Source: Hyphomonadaceae bacterium
GTDB lineage: Bacteria > Pseudomonadota > Alphaproteobacteria > Caulobacterales > Aquidulcibacteraceae
DNA: 43,838 nucleotides
Assembly (NCBI GenBank): GCA_009773395.1
Contig: WRPI01000007.1
Coordinates: 182,326-226,163, forward strand
Reading direction: 5' to 3'
The position numbers were made by a program, and so were the translations under genes. Every line of letters starts with the position of its first letter. Positions within the stretch are counted from its first letter, which is position 1. The notes beneath the pieces were generated by a model. The model was not told the origin of the DNA and did not search any database. It was given only the letters and a program-made list of their open reading frames with translations. This document shows positions 17,274-26,237 of the stretch, piece after piece.

Positions 17274-17456
17274 ATGAGCTAACTGCCGCAAAAAAAGCAA
17301 GACAGGCTCTTTCAAGAATTGGCGCGGTGCATGATTAAGAATTTGGCTAACGGGCGATATCATGTCGGTGCAAAGCTCCCAGCAGAGCGCGAAGTTGAAG
17401 CGGCGCGCCTCTCTACTCGGGTCAAACTTGACCGCTATCTGACGAATAAATTATGA
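17274..17456 (+). pseudogene. GntR (FadR/UxuR-type) regulator remnant with internal deletion
   Basis: Reading from ATG at 17274 gives M-S-stop. The same frame then continues with an N-terminal GntR sequence (NGRYHVGAKLPAERE, the start of the winged helix) and jumps directly to a C-terminal FadR-like tail (AARLSTRVKLDRYLTNKL) ending in TGA. Everything from HTH helix 2 through most of the ligand domain is missing. The TGA overlaps the uxaC ATG (ATGA), showing that the real gene end was kept. This is the expected location for an uxuR/exuR-type repressor. It has both a nonsense codon and a large internal deletion, so it should be nonfunctional. Confidence 0.7.
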
Positions 17457-18856
17457 ATAACGGCAAACTAGAGCTCCACCCTAATCGCTTATTTCCTGCG
17501 GACAGCAAAATCCGACCAATTGCCCGTGAGCTTTATAAGGAAATTGCTAAATTGCCTATTATAAGCCCTCATGGTCATACCGATCCTAAGTGGTGGGCAA
17601 CAGACGCTAATTTTGGAAACGCGTCGGAGCTACTCTTAAAGCCGGATCATTATGTGTTGAGGATGTTATATTCTCAAGGGGTGCCCTTGGAAAGCCTTGG
17701 CGTGGGCAATAGCGAGATTGACCCGCGCGCGGCATGGCGGCAGTTTGCCGAACACTATTATTTATTTCGCGGTACACCGTCGCGAATGTGGCTTGATTGG
17801 GTTTTCGCTGAAGTATTCGCCATGGAAGTGAGATTAAGTAGCGAAACATCAGATATGTATTTTGACAAAATAACCGAGTGTTTGGCAAGACCTGAATTTC
17901 GCCCACGCGCATTATTTGAACGATTTAGTATTGAAGTTATCACAACCACAGAAGATCCGCTTGACCCTTTGCAACACCATCACACAATACGCGAAAGTGG
18001 TTGGCCCGGAAGGGTAATCACAGCCTATCGCCCTGATTCAGTGATAGATCCGGAATTTGAAGGTTTTCACGAAAACCTAAACAAATTTTCTGAAATTACC
18101 AAAGAAGATTGTTTCTCCTGGAAAAATTACCTTGCGGCACATCGCAAGAGGCGCGCATTTTTCGCGAGTATGGGTGCGACCAGCACGGATCATGGTCACC
18201 CCACCGCTTTGACCGCCGATTTAGCGCCTACAGAAGCGGAAGCACTTTTCGCGAAAGTTACTCGCGGCAGTTTTACTCAAGCTGAAGCCGAGTTGTTTCG
18301 CGCCCAGATGCTAACAGAAATGGCCGCTATGAGCCTTGATGACGGATTGGTCATGCAGCTTCATCCGGGTAGTTTTCGCAACCATAATGCGAAGCTCTTT
18401 GATAAATTTGGACGTGACAATGGTGCTGACATTCCGATGGGAACGGACTATGTCAATGCGTTGAAACCATTGCTTGATCGTTTCGGCAACGAGACCGCGC
18501 TCACCTTAATTCTTTTTACCCTTGATGAAAGCACTTATTCGCGTGAACTAGCGCCATTGGCTGGTCATTATCCTTGTTTGCGGCTTGGACCTGCTTGGTG
18601 GTTCCATGATAGCCCCGAAGGAATGTTGCGGTTTCGTGAAATGACAACTGAAACTGCTGGCTTCTACAACACTGTCGGTTTCAATGACGACACCCGGGCA
18701 TTCCTATCAATACCCGCACGTCATGATGTAGCCCGAAGAATTGACTGCGGATTCTTAGCGCGAATGGTCGCCGAACATAGGCTTGAGGATTGGGAGGCTG
18801 CGGTTTTGGCCAAGGATTTGGCCTATAACCTCGCCAAGAAAGCCTACAAATTATGA
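17453..18856 (+). CDS. uxaC: Glucuronate isomerase UxaC
   Basis: A 467-residue uronate isomerase, the usual family length. The metal motif HGHTDP lies near residue 40 (family HxH). Other family segments are RMWLDWVFAEVF, EVITTTEDPLDPLQHH, VMQLHPGSFRNHN, LGPAWWFHDSPEGMLRF and the end FNDDTRAFLSIPARHD. Reaction: D-glucuronate to D-fructuronate (also galacturonate to tagaturonate). The start codon overlaps the stop of the regulator remnant, and the stop overlaps uxuB by 4 bp. Confidence 0.93.
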   Translation: MNNGKLELHPNRLFPADSKIRPIARELYKEIAKLPIISPHGHTDPKWWATDANFGNASELLLKPDHYVLRMLYSQGVPLESLGVGNSEIDPRAAWRQFAEHYYLFRGTPSRMWLDWVFAEVFAMEVRLSSETSDMYFDKITECLARPEFRPRALFERFSIEVITTTEDPLDPLQHHHTIRESGWPGRVITAYRPDSVIDPEFEGFHENLNKFSEITKEDCFSWKNYLAAHRKRRAFFASMGATSTDHGHPTALTADLAPTEAEALFAKVTRGSFTQAEAELFRAQMLTEMAAMSLDDGLVMQLHPGSFRNHNAKLFDKFGRDNGADIPMGTDYVNALKPLLDRFGNETALTLILFTLDESTYSRELAPLAGHYPCLRLGPAWWFHDSPEGMLRFREMTTETAGFYNTVGFNDDTRAFLSIPARHDVARRIDCGFLARMVAEHRLEDWEAAVLAKDLAYNLAKKAYKL

Positions 18857-20214
18857 GATTGGCGAATGCGACGCTCGGGCAACTATCGAAAGAAGTTTCG
18901 CGATTTTCCTATGACAGAAATGCCCAAAATATAGGCATAGTCCATTTCGGGATTGGCGCGTTTCACCGCGCACATCAGGCTTGGTATACCGACAAAGCAA
19001 TGGATGCAGGGGAGATTAACTGGGCAATTCTTGGGGTTTCAATGCGTTCGGCCGATGTAGCGAACCAACTTGTTCCCCAAGACGGGCTTTATACACTTTC
19101 AGAGCGTTCGGCCGCCCTAAACAAAACCAGATTGATTGGTGCGGTTCAAAATGTTGCTGTCGCGGTACGAGAACGCGAATATATTATTTCTACTCTGGCA
19201 AAATCAAGCACACATATTGCAAGTTTCACAATTACCGAGAAAGGATATTGTCGTGATGCAAATGGAAGTCTTGATGTGGAGCTCGCAAACTCTGCGAGTT
19301 TCTACCCAATAATTGCTGCTGCTTTGCGCCGCCGATATGAAGCAAGACTTCAGGGCCTTACATTAATGAGCTGCGATAATCTGGCGCAAAACGGCATTCA
19401 ATTAGAGAAATTAATGCTTGAATACTTGTTCCATCGTGATAAGCAATTAGCCGATTGGTTCACTTCGAATTGCACCTGCCCTTCGACAATGGTTGATAGA
19501 ATTGTACCAGCGACCACTGACAATGACCGCGCAGAATTGGCAGCGCAGATTGGGCTCAATGATTTCGGTGGTGTTATGACAGAGCCTTTCAGTCAATGGG
19601 TAATTGAAGACAAATTCGCAGGGCCGCGCCCAAAATGGGAAAATGTCGGCGCTGATTTGGTGGCAGACGTGCGTCCATATGAAACTGCCAAATTGAGGAT
19701 GTTGAACGGCGCCCACTCATTTTTGGCTTATTGCGGACTTAACCGTGGTCATACTTATGTGCATGAGGCCATAAGCGATCCCGAGTTGCGGGAATCGGTG
19801 TTAAAATTAATGACCTTAGAAGCCGCACCAACAATCAAAGCTGCGGCAGAGCAAAACCTTACAAGCTATGCTGCATCACTTATGAACCGCTTTTCCAACC
19901 CCGCACTCGCTCACCGCCTAAGTCAAATCGCAATTGACGGAAGCCAAAAAATCCCCCAGAGGTGGTTGGAAACATTGGCCTATAACGCCCGAAACGGAAG
20001 ACAATGCCCCGCTATTCTTGTTGGGATTACGGCATGGATTTCCCACCTTCAAGGGGCAAACGGCCCCGTGGATGATCCGCGCGCCAAGGAATTGAAGTCG
20101 ATTTTGGAAGGTAGCACAGATAAAGCGCTCGCGCTTTTCGGCTTCCAAAAGCCGATGTCCTCAAATTGGATACCAAGCGAATCCGACAGGGCAATAATTG
20201 CGACCAGCTCTTAG
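18853..20214 (+). CDS. uxuB: Fructuronate reductase (mannitol dehydrogenase family)
   Basis: A 453-residue long-chain polyol dehydrogenase. The NAD-binding entry is GIVHFGIGAFHRAHQAWYTD. The substrate domain has CDNLAQNG, DRIVPATT, QWVIEDKF, AKLRMLNGAHSFLAYCG and the Lys of DGSQKIPQRW. Reaction: D-fructuronate + NADH to D-mannonate. UxuB is preferred over mannitol or tagaturonate reductase (UxaB) because uxaC and manD are neighbours and no altronate genes are present. It overlaps uxaC by ATGA. Slightly shorter than E. coli UxuB. Confidence 0.88.
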   Translation: MRLANATLGQLSKEVSRFSYDRNAQNIGIVHFGIGAFHRAHQAWYTDKAMDAGEINWAILGVSMRSADVANQLVPQDGLYTLSERSAALNKTRLIGAVQNVAVAVREREYIISTLAKSSTHIASFTITEKGYCRDANGSLDVELANSASFYPIIAAALRRRYEARLQGLTLMSCDNLAQNGIQLEKLMLEYLFHRDKQLADWFTSNCTCPSTMVDRIVPATTDNDRAELAAQIGLNDFGGVMTEPFSQWVIEDKFAGPRPKWENVGADLVADVRPYETAKLRMLNGAHSFLAYCGLNRGHTYVHEAISDPELRESVLKLMTLEAAPTIKAAAEQNLTSYAASLMNRFSNPALAHRLSQIAIDGSQKIPQRWLETLAYNARNGRQCPAILVGITAWISHLQGANGPVDDPRAKELKSILEGSTDKALALFGFQKPMSSNWIPSESDRAIIATSS

Positions 20215-20396
20215 TCGACCAAAGGACAAACTGCGACCGATTTTCTCATTGCGAATGACGTCATTTATTTCATTGATTGAATATGCTTTTTTGGTGCGGA
20301 GGCAGGATTTGGCTTTATGTCCCACTTCGCAAAACTCCGTTTACTCGCAGGGCCTTGGTTTAGGTTCAAATCCACGACCGCCACATCAAAAATAAA

Positions 20397-20417
20397 GGCG
20401 CCCACTTTGTGGACGCC
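20397..20417 (-). terminator. Intrinsic terminator-like hairpin in the upstream rRNA-tail copy
   Basis: Stem GGCG-x-CCAC with a TTT loop and matching GTGG-x-CGCC; one mismatch in nine pairs. On the minus strand it is followed by TTTATTTTTG. It occupies the same place relative to the tRNA fragment as the rRNA-operon terminator at 42219-42248. Confidence 0.5.
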
Positions 20418-20424
20418 GTTATTT

Positions 20425-20480
20425 TGGGTGCGGGGGCAGGATTTTAACCAGCGGTCTTCAGGTTATGAGCCTGACAAATT
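20425..20480 (-). pseudogene. tRNA-fMet 3' fragment (pseudo-tRNA)
   Basis: The minus strand holds the anticodon arm GTCAGGCTCATAACCTGA, variable region, T-arm and acceptor 3' strand plus CCA of initiator tRNA, matching the intact gene at 42257-42333 with a few changes. Homology stops just before the D-arm, so the 5' third is absent. It cannot be a functional tRNA. Confidence 0.65.
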
Positions 20481-20792
20481 GGGCGCTAAGCTATTGTTTA
20501 CAGTTAACTTTTTGCTTTTATTGTGCGTATGTTTCAAAAAATGCCGTGGATTACCGCGCACTGCGACGAAAAATTCTTAGAATGCATCATAGCAGGTTTT
20601 TCTAAATCCTCTAAGAAACTAATATGCGTTCACTTAATGCCAAATACAAAATCGTCGCGACACAAATTAGGATTTCCCTATTGCTTCTAAAATAAATTGA
20701 GCACACCAAGTTATCATCTTGCAATTTCAGCTTAACCAGAGCGGAATTGATTTTGCTAATCTTGCCAGTCAACAATCAAACAAATTCATTAT

Positions 20793-20834
20793 GTATCCAT
20801 ACGCGTTATAGGCCAATGTCGCACGATTGACATT
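20793..20834. promoter_or_regulatory. Candidate control region of the phnD operon
   Basis: Two inverted repeats lie 80-120 bp before phnD: GTAT-CC-ATAC (20793-20802) and AATGTC-N8-GACATT (20815-20834). The second overlaps a good -35 element TTGACA at 20827, though no convincing -10 follows at normal spacing. A GTAT-T-ATAC repeat also occurs in the phnF/phnG gap, which may point to a common regulator. Confidence 0.35.
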
Positions 20835-20911
20835 ATTTATCGCTAGACGGAATTCGGGATTTCGCCGTTTCTTATGGCGTTGCCTATATTCAATTGTTCT
20901 GGAGAAGTTTT

Positions 20912-21898
20912 TTGAAGCAAACCGCAAAAATCAAGATAAATAATTTGGGCGCTATTGCCGGTTGTTTGTTTTTGTCGCTTTTGGCAGCTTGTGGGCAACC
21001 TAAGGCCGATTCAGAACTTAAAGGCTGGCGAAAAGAGGTAGGGCAAATTCGACTGGGTGTTAATACTGGCGAGGATGCTGCAACAGCTTTGACCCGATGG
21101 AATTATCTCAAAGAGCGCCTAAGTCGAATAACTGGCCTTAGGACCGAAATTTTTCAGGCAACTGACTATAATGGCGTCATACAGGCATTGGCATCGGGCC
21201 AATTGGAAATGGCACAAATGGGCGCATCTGCCTATGCCAATGCACGTGACCAAATGGGGACAAAAGTCGAACCTATTTTAACTTCAAGAACCGCCGAAGG
21301 GCTTTCTGGCTACTACTCTATCCTCGTGGTTCGCGCTGATAGTCCATATCGAAAACTAGAGGATTTGCGCGGCAAGACAGTCGGATATGTCGATTTCAAT
21401 TCGACATCGGGATATCTATACCCTCGCAATAAAATGTTAAATCAGGGTTTGGACGCTGAGACTTTTTTCGGCAAATCGGTGGTAAGCGGTGGCCATTCTC
21501 AGGGTGTTTTGGGATTGGCAAATGGCCAATTTGATGCCGTATTTGCTCTGGCAAATGCTGGAACTCCCGAAACAGGCTTCACAAATGGGACGATTTGGGC
21601 GCTTGCACGCAAAGGCTCAATCAAGGCTTCAGATTTCCGTATTATCTGGACTGCCGGGCCTATGCCCAACTCTCCGTATGTTATTCGCACTGATAGGCCG
21701 CAGATTTTCCAGGATATTATGCGCGGCGCGCTCGCGGCATTGCCATACGAAGACCCCGAGCGTTGGAAGGAACTGGGAATGCCAGAAGGATCCGATTTAA
21801 TGCCAGTTGCAAACATAGATTATGCTGAAATTCTTGAAATGCGGCACGCAGAAGTAGCGCAGCGCCGCGGCATGAGCAAAACTGGAGAGAAGCGATGA
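20912..21898 (+). CDS. phnD: Phosphonate ABC transporter substrate-binding lipoprotein PhnD
   Basis: A 328-residue PhnD-family binding protein with a lipoprotein signal ending LLAAC. A TTG start at 20912 is preferred because GGAGAAG lies four bases upstream; a TTG at 20894 would place that site inside the gene. Typical segments are RLGVNTGEDAATALTRW, AQMGASAYANA, LRGKTVGYVDFNSTSGYLYP (phosphonate-binding STSG) and GGHSQGVLGLANGQFDAVF. Role: captures phosphonates in the periplasm for PhnE1/E2/C. It overlaps the next gene by ATGA. Confidence 0.88.
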   Translation: MKQTAKIKINNLGAIAGCLFLSLLAACGQPKADSELKGWRKEVGQIRLGVNTGEDAATALTRWNYLKERLSRITGLRTEIFQATDYNGVIQALASGQLEMAQMGASAYANARDQMGTKVEPILTSRTAEGLSGYYSILVVRADSPYRKLEDLRGKTVGYVDFNSTSGYLYPRNKMLNQGLDAETFFGKSVVSGGHSQGVLGLANGQFDAVFALANAGTPETGFTNGTIWALARKGSIKASDFRIIWTAGPMPNSPYVIRTDRPQIFQDIMRGALAALPYEDPERWKELGMPEGSDLMPVANIDYAEILEMRHAEVAQRRGMSKTGEKR

Positions 21899-22791
21899 AA
21901 AGTGCCGTCGGTTTAGGAATTTTGATCGGCGGCGCGGCACTTGCCGTGGCAGCTATAGCTCCAGTTTCCCAAGATGCCGCGAAAGCGACCCCCACTTTAG
22001 ATGCGACATTAGACAAAGCTGTGAGAATTGCAATTGCGGGTGTAGCCGGTGAAGGCTGCAGCGCAGCGCCAAGTGATTTAGCCGCCAAAGCCTATATTGC
22101 GCATTTAAGTTCACGCCTAAATAGACCGGTTTTACTGTGCCCTGCCAAAGACAAAGCCGCCGCAGCTAACGCTTTAATAAGTAATAATGCTGAAATCGCT
22201 TTATTGGATACTGCCAGCTTCTTGCCGGTTAAGGACCAAGCGCAGTCGATTTTTGTCGGCAGATATTCTCGTATCGACGGGCGAGTTTTGGGTGTTGCAA
22301 TGACACTTAAGGCAGACGGCATAACCGACATTTCTAAATTGTCTAACAAGCGCCCTATTTTCCTAAGCGAAGCTGCAAGCGGCCACGCGATTGAACTGCA
22401 AGCGCTTTCCGACTACGGCTTTAACACCAAAGAATTTGGCCCAGAAGTCATTATAGCTGAAAATGAAGCGCTTGAAGCATTGCGCCAAAAGCGGGGTGAT
22501 GTTTTAATAACAACTGCCGGCGCGCGGCAAAGGATTTGCCGCTCGGACGATCCTCAAGAAGTCTTGTGCGGCGATATCGCCGAAATTTGGCGCGGAAGAC
22601 CGAGCGCGCCATTTGCGTTTGTTGCGTCAAGAGAAATTTCCGATGCTGATAAATATCAGCTAATCGGCATTCACATTGTGCTTCACACTGAAAACCCAAC
22701 TGCATTTGCGTTTATTGAGAAAGTGATGCCGACTTCGATTGCCCTAGACCCAAGTGAAGCTGATGCTTTGCTTAAGGGGCAAAGGCGTTAA
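21895..22791 (+). CDS. Second, divergent PhnD-like binding protein
   Basis: A 298-residue exported protein with an N-terminal hydrophobic segment (residues about 5-22) and no lipobox. It keeps the PhnD-like architecture: RIAIAGVAGEG at the mature start, NNAEIALLDTASFLPV, then FLSEAASGHAIELQAL in place of the STSG motif and a RQKRGDVLITT segment matching NGQFDAV. It has extra cysteines (C55, C82 and a pair near 212-222) that could form disulfides. It sits between phnD and phnE1, overlapping both, so it must be made with the transporter. It may be a second receptor with different specificity; assignment to the family is by position and pattern. Confidence 0.65.
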   Translation: MKSAVGLGILIGGAALAVAAIAPVSQDAAKATPTLDATLDKAVRIAIAGVAGEGCSAAPSDLAAKAYIAHLSSRLNRPVLLCPAKDKAAAANALISNNAEIALLDTASFLPVKDQAQSIFVGRYSRIDGRVLGVAMTLKADGITDISKLSNKRPIFLSEAASGHAIELQALSDYGFNTKEFGPEVIIAENEALEALRQKRGDVLITTAGARQRICRSDDPQEVLCGDIAEIWRGRPSAPFAFVASREISDADKYQLIGIHIVLHTENPTAFAFIEKVMPTSIALDPSEADALLKGQRR

Positions 22792-23705
22792 TGCTTCAAA
22801 ATATGATTAAAACCGACGAAAACAAGGCAAAATTCGTTGCTGAATTTGAAGCTCGCCGCAAAATTGTAGTCATGAAACATCGCGCTGCGCAAATATCGAT
22901 TGTCCTAATTCTTGGTCTAATACTTGGCGTTTCATTTTATACAAGTGGCTTTTTCATTACTAATTACGGAACCGACCCAATGAGTCGCATTGGGGATTTG
23001 CTCAATAAGATGATTCCTGATTTGGAGCCGCAAAACTTGCTCAAAGGGCGGAGTCAATCTGGTTCAATTGCTTCGTGGTTTTACGATATGCCAACTTGGT
23101 TATCTCTCTTGTCGCAAACTGTGCAAATTGCGCTGGTTGCCACAATATTTGGCTCAGTTCTTGGGTTTTTCGCATCACTTTTGGCTTCAAAAAACCTCTC
23201 GCCGCTTCCGTGGTTACATTGGAGTAGCAGACGCGTCTTGGAAATCATTCGAACGCTTCCAGATTTGATCGTGGCACTAATTCTTGTAGCTGCGTTTGGC
23301 GTTGGCCCTCTTCCCGGTGTGATTGCCATAGCCCTAGGAACAACCGCAAGCCTTGGAAAATTATTCTCAGAAGCCAATGAAACAATTGACTGGCGACCTG
23401 TTGAAGCGGTTAAGGCCGTGGGCGGTGGATGGTGGACGCAAATAAGGTTTGGCGTAATTCCGCAAGTGTTGCCAAATTACGCTTCCTACGCATTGATGCG
23501 ATTGGAAATCAATGTCGGCGCTGCTGCAGCGTTGGGCGTAGTTGGAGCGGGGGGCATAGGAATAGAATTATCCCGCGCAATTACTTATACCGAATTTGAC
23601 ACTTATCTGGCGCTTCTGATTTTAATTGTCGGGTTGATTTTTATTATAGACATCGCGTCAGAAGCCGTTCGTCATCATTTAATTGGCCTCAAATTAGCGC
23701 GATGA
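22791..23705 (+). CDS. phnE: Phosphonate ABC transporter permease PhnE1
   Basis: A 304-residue inner-membrane permease with about six helices. The EAA loop is visible as EAVKAVGGGWWTQIRFGVIP, preceded by EANETIDWRP, both diagnostic for PhnE. Its start overlaps the preceding stop by one base (TAATG) and its stop overlaps phnE2 by ATGA. Forms the channel with PhnE2. Confidence 0.92.
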   Translation: MLQNMIKTDENKAKFVAEFEARRKIVVMKHRAAQISIVLILGLILGVSFYTSGFFITNYGTDPMSRIGDLLNKMIPDLEPQNLLKGRSQSGSIASWFYDMPTWLSLLSQTVQIALVATIFGSVLGFFASLLASKNLSPLPWLHWSSRRVLEIIRTLPDLIVALILVAAFGVGPLPGVIAIALGTTASLGKLFSEANETIDWRPVEAVKAVGGGWWTQIRFGVIPQVLPNYASYALMRLEINVGAAAALGVVGAGGIGIELSRAITYTEFDTYLALLILIVGLIFIIDIASEAVRHHLIGLKLAR

Positions 23706-24559
23706 CCACAATAAACCCTTACCTTAATCTATCTCGTCAGGATCTGATTGCGAAAGCAATAGCAATTGCGCCTAAGCTTGTGAGCATACCAATATCCCGA
23801 AGATTGCTAAATTATGGCGTGTGGGTTTTGGCTGCGTTGGCATTTGCTCTTTTGTGTAAAAATGTCGATATGACGCCGGCGGTATTTGCCAAAGGCTTTA
23901 AGAATCTTTTGCGGTTTTTTGGAGGCATGTTTCCGCCAGAAGCTGCGGGGCAAGAAATCCGTATATTATCGGCACTTGCTGCGACCTTCGCTATGGCAGT
24001 ATCAGGAACATTTCTCGCAATTTTTGGCGCCATACCATTGGGTCTTTTAGGCGCGAAAACCCTTGTTAAGCAGCCACTGGCCCATTTTCTAATTCGTAGA
24101 TTTTATGATGTATTTCGCGCTATTCCTGCTTTGGTTTGGGCGCTTATTCTAATTGTCGCATATGGGTTGGGACCATTTGCAGGTGTGGTTGCCCTTGCTT
24201 TCGCCGACATTCCAAGACTGGCTAAATTATACGCTGAAGCCATCGAAAATTGCGACCCCAAACCCCAAGATGGAATTTTAGCAGCAGGCGGCGAGCGCGT
24301 GGCAATTTTACGTTTCGGCCTTGTGCCTGAAGTCCTACCGGTAATGGCGAGCCAATCACTTTATGTTTTAGAATCAAATTTTCGCCATGCAGCGATTTTA
24401 GGGATTGTCGGCGCTGGTGGAATTGGCTTTGAACTTGAAGAACGGATACGCATTTTCGCTTTCGATCAAGTTGCGTGGATTGTAATCGCATATGTCATTT
24501 GCGTCATGTTGCTGGATACAATTTCGGAGAAAATTCGGTCGCATTTGATTCACGGCTGA
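23702..24559 (+). CDS. phnE: Phosphonate ABC transporter permease PhnE2
   Basis: A 285-residue PhnE paralogue with an EAA loop ILAAGGERVAILRFGLVPE after EAIENCDPKP, and about six helices. Paired PhnE permeases are common in alphaproteobacteria. It is overlapped by phnE1. A 143-bp gap without a gene follows before phnC, which may hold an internal promoter. Confidence 0.9.
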   Translation: MTTINPYLNLSRQDLIAKAIAIAPKLVSIPISRRLLNYGVWVLAALAFALLCKNVDMTPAVFAKGFKNLLRFFGGMFPPEAAGQEIRILSALAATFAMAVSGTFLAIFGAIPLGLLGAKTLVKQPLAHFLIRRFYDVFRAIPALVWALILIVAYGLGPFAGVVALAFADIPRLAKLYAEAIENCDPKPQDGILAAGGERVAILRFGLVPEVLPVMASQSLYVLESNFRHAAILGIVGAGGIGFELEERIRIFAFDQVAWIVIAYVICVMLLDTISEKIRSHLIHG

Positions 24560-24702
24560 TTTTCTGCCTCTAATTTCAAGCTGGTTTTTGAGCGCTCCCC
24601 AAACAAATTGGCCCTTTGTGGTAATATAGCAAGGCGCTCGTCACATAGGTATCACATCAGAGCGATATTCATAAAATCTTATATCTGCTCACGAGGTGCG
24701 CA

Positions 24703-25503
24703 ATGCTCGAATTGAAATCTGTGTCAAAATCTTTCGGATCCAAAGCCGCGGTCAAAGATGTGTCTCTAGCAATCCCAGTTGGATCGATGGTCGGAATTAT
24801 CGGACGCTCGGGTGCTGGGAAATCTACTTTGCTAAGACTTATTAATCGCCTCTGTGATCCAACCGAAGGGAAGATTTTATGGCGTGGACAGCCAATATCC
24901 GAACTAAAGGGCGCGAAACTAAACCAATGGCGCGCGCGTTGTGGCATGGTTTTTCAGCAGTTTAATTTATCCCCTCGCCTTGATGTTTTAACAAATGTTT
25001 TGATTGGTTCATTGGCACGGCAACGTGGACTCGGACCCTTATTTAAGGTTTTTCCAATCGAAGAACGCGCGCGTGCAATTTTAGAACTCCATTCAATTGA
25101 TATGGAAGAGGTGGCATTGCAAAGGTGCAGCACTCTCTCGGGCGGACAGCAACAAAGGGTGGCGATTGCCCGCACATTAATGCAATCCCCAGAAATCATA
25201 TTGGCCGATGAACCAATTGCCTCGCTTGACCCAGCCAATTCGCAAAATGTCATGGAGACCTTGGCCGGCATCAATAGAGACCGAGGCATAACTGTGTTGG
25301 TTAATCTCCATGCATTAGATATTGCGCGACGCTTTTGCGCACGCATAATCGGAATGAATGACGGACAAATAGTGTTTGATGGACCGCCCGATGCCCTTAA
25401 TGCCGCAGTTATTGACCGAATTTATGGGCGACAATTCGTAGAAAACATAACGGAAAACCCATCACAAATGGAAGTAAAAGACACGCTTGAGGCAGTTGCG
25501 TGA
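24703..25503 (+). CDS. phnC: Phosphonate ABC transporter ATPase PhnC
   Basis: A 266-residue nucleotide-binding subunit. Walker A is [10 protein letters not shown]-loop MVFQQFNL, signature [15 protein letters not shown], Walker B IILADEP and H-loop [12 protein letters not shown]. The PhnC-specific segment [14 protein letters not shown] is present. It powers import through PhnE1/PhnE2. An AGGTG ribosome site precedes the ATG. Usual phnC-D-E order is changed here: phnC follows the permeases, separated by 143 bp. Confidence 0.93.
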   Translation: MLELKSVSKSFGSKAAVKDVSLAIPVGSMVGIIGRSGAGKSTLLRLINRLCDPTEGKILWRGQPISELKGAKLNQWRARCGMVFQQFNLSPRLDVLTNVLIGSLARQRGLGPLFKVFPIEERARAILELHSIDMEEVALQRCSTLSGGQQQRVAIARTLMQSPEIILADEPIASLDPANSQNVMETLAGINRDRGITVLVNLHALDIARRFCARIIGMNDGQIVFDGPPDALNAAVIDRIYGRQFVENITENPSQMEVKDTLEAVA

Positions 25504-26189
25504 CACTCAAACTTGCGGGTCAGCCATTGCCAAAAGGCCATATTTATTTCGAAAATTGGCACTTTGATCCAAACGCACCGATGCGCGATGTTTCGGCTCC
25601 TGGAATTTCGCCTGAAGCCAGCGTTCGCGATTGTATTTTGGGGCCTTGGACGCGAGTTGGTGCCAGAACTTCCTTGATGGAGACAAAGCTGGGTGCCTAT
25701 TCCTATATTGTTACCGATTCAAGCGCGGCCTATACGACAATTGGAAAATTTTGTTCTATTGCTCGTGATACGCGCATAAATCCTGGCAATCACCCCACTT
25801 GGAAAGCGGCGTTGCATCATTTCACTTATCGCTCAGTTTCTTATGAACTTGGAGATGACGATGACAGTGATTTCTTTGATTGGCGGCGCAAAAGCCATGT
25901 AACAATAGGCCATGATGTCTGGATTGGTCACGGTGCAACAATTTTGGCGGGCGTAAGTGTTGGAACAGGTGCGGTAGTCGGCGCGGGTGCTGTTGTTTCC
26001 AAAGACGTTCCTCCGTTCACAATTGTTGGTGGTGTGCCGGCAACGCCCATTCGTGAGCGCTTTGCAAAACCGGTTCAGGATGGGCTTTTGCAATTGGCAT
26101 GGTGGGATTGGGAGCATGAAAAGCTAGCCGACGCATTGCACGATTTTCGTGTTCTTGATGCTGATGCATTTGTCGAAAAACACTTGTAA
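25500..26189 (+). CDS. Phosphonate-cluster hexapeptide-repeat acyltransferase
   Basis: A 229-residue left-handed beta-helix transferase starting with GTG, overlapping the phnC stop (GTGA). Hexapeptide repeats run through [20 protein letters not shown] and [19 protein letters not shown], ending with [14 protein letters not shown]. It resembles the hexapeptide transferases recurrent in phn clusters (phosphonate metabolism transferase family, TIGR03308 type). Known chemistry is not established. It may acetylate an aminophosphonate, playing the part of PhnO, which is absent; that is inference. Confidence 0.8.
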   Translation: MTLKLAGQPLPKGHIYFENWHFDPNAPMRDVSAPGISPEASVRDCILGPWTRVGARTSLMETKLGAYSYIVTDSSAAYTTIGKFCSIARDTRINPGNHPTWKAALHHFTYRSVSYELGDDDDSDFFDWRRKSHVTIGHDVWIGHGATILAGVSVGTGAVVGAGAVVSKDVPPFTIVGGVPATPIRERFAKPVQDGLLQLAWWDWEHEKLADALHDFRVLDADAFVEKHL

Positions 26190-26237
26190 AATACCTGAAC
26201 TTGATTACCTGAATATGGCCGAAGGGGGCATAAGAGT

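Larger units (their letters stand above)
20286..20485. repeat. Diverged upstream copy of the rRNA-operon tail (tRNA-fMet 3' part, terminator, spacer)
   Basis: This stretch aligns, with indels, to 42058-42310. Shared parts in order are GGCAGGATTT-GCTTTATGTCCC, a CGC-rich segment, CCACATCAAAAA, a terminator hairpin (different stem sequence), GGGTGCGGGGGCAGGATTT and CTTCAGGTTATGAGCCTGAC. The copy is in the same orientation as the rRNA-operon end. It lies in the 679-bp gap between uxuB and phnD. The rest of that gap (about 20486-20790) shows nothing I can name. Confidence 0.7.

Noticed and set aside
20341-20385. Plus-strand GGTTCAAATCC followed by CCGCCACA, looking like a tRNA T-arm and acceptor end
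   Set aside because: The T-stem does not pair properly, no anticodon or D-arm precedes it, and the partner copy near 42190 reads GGTTCACTTCC; not a tRNA.
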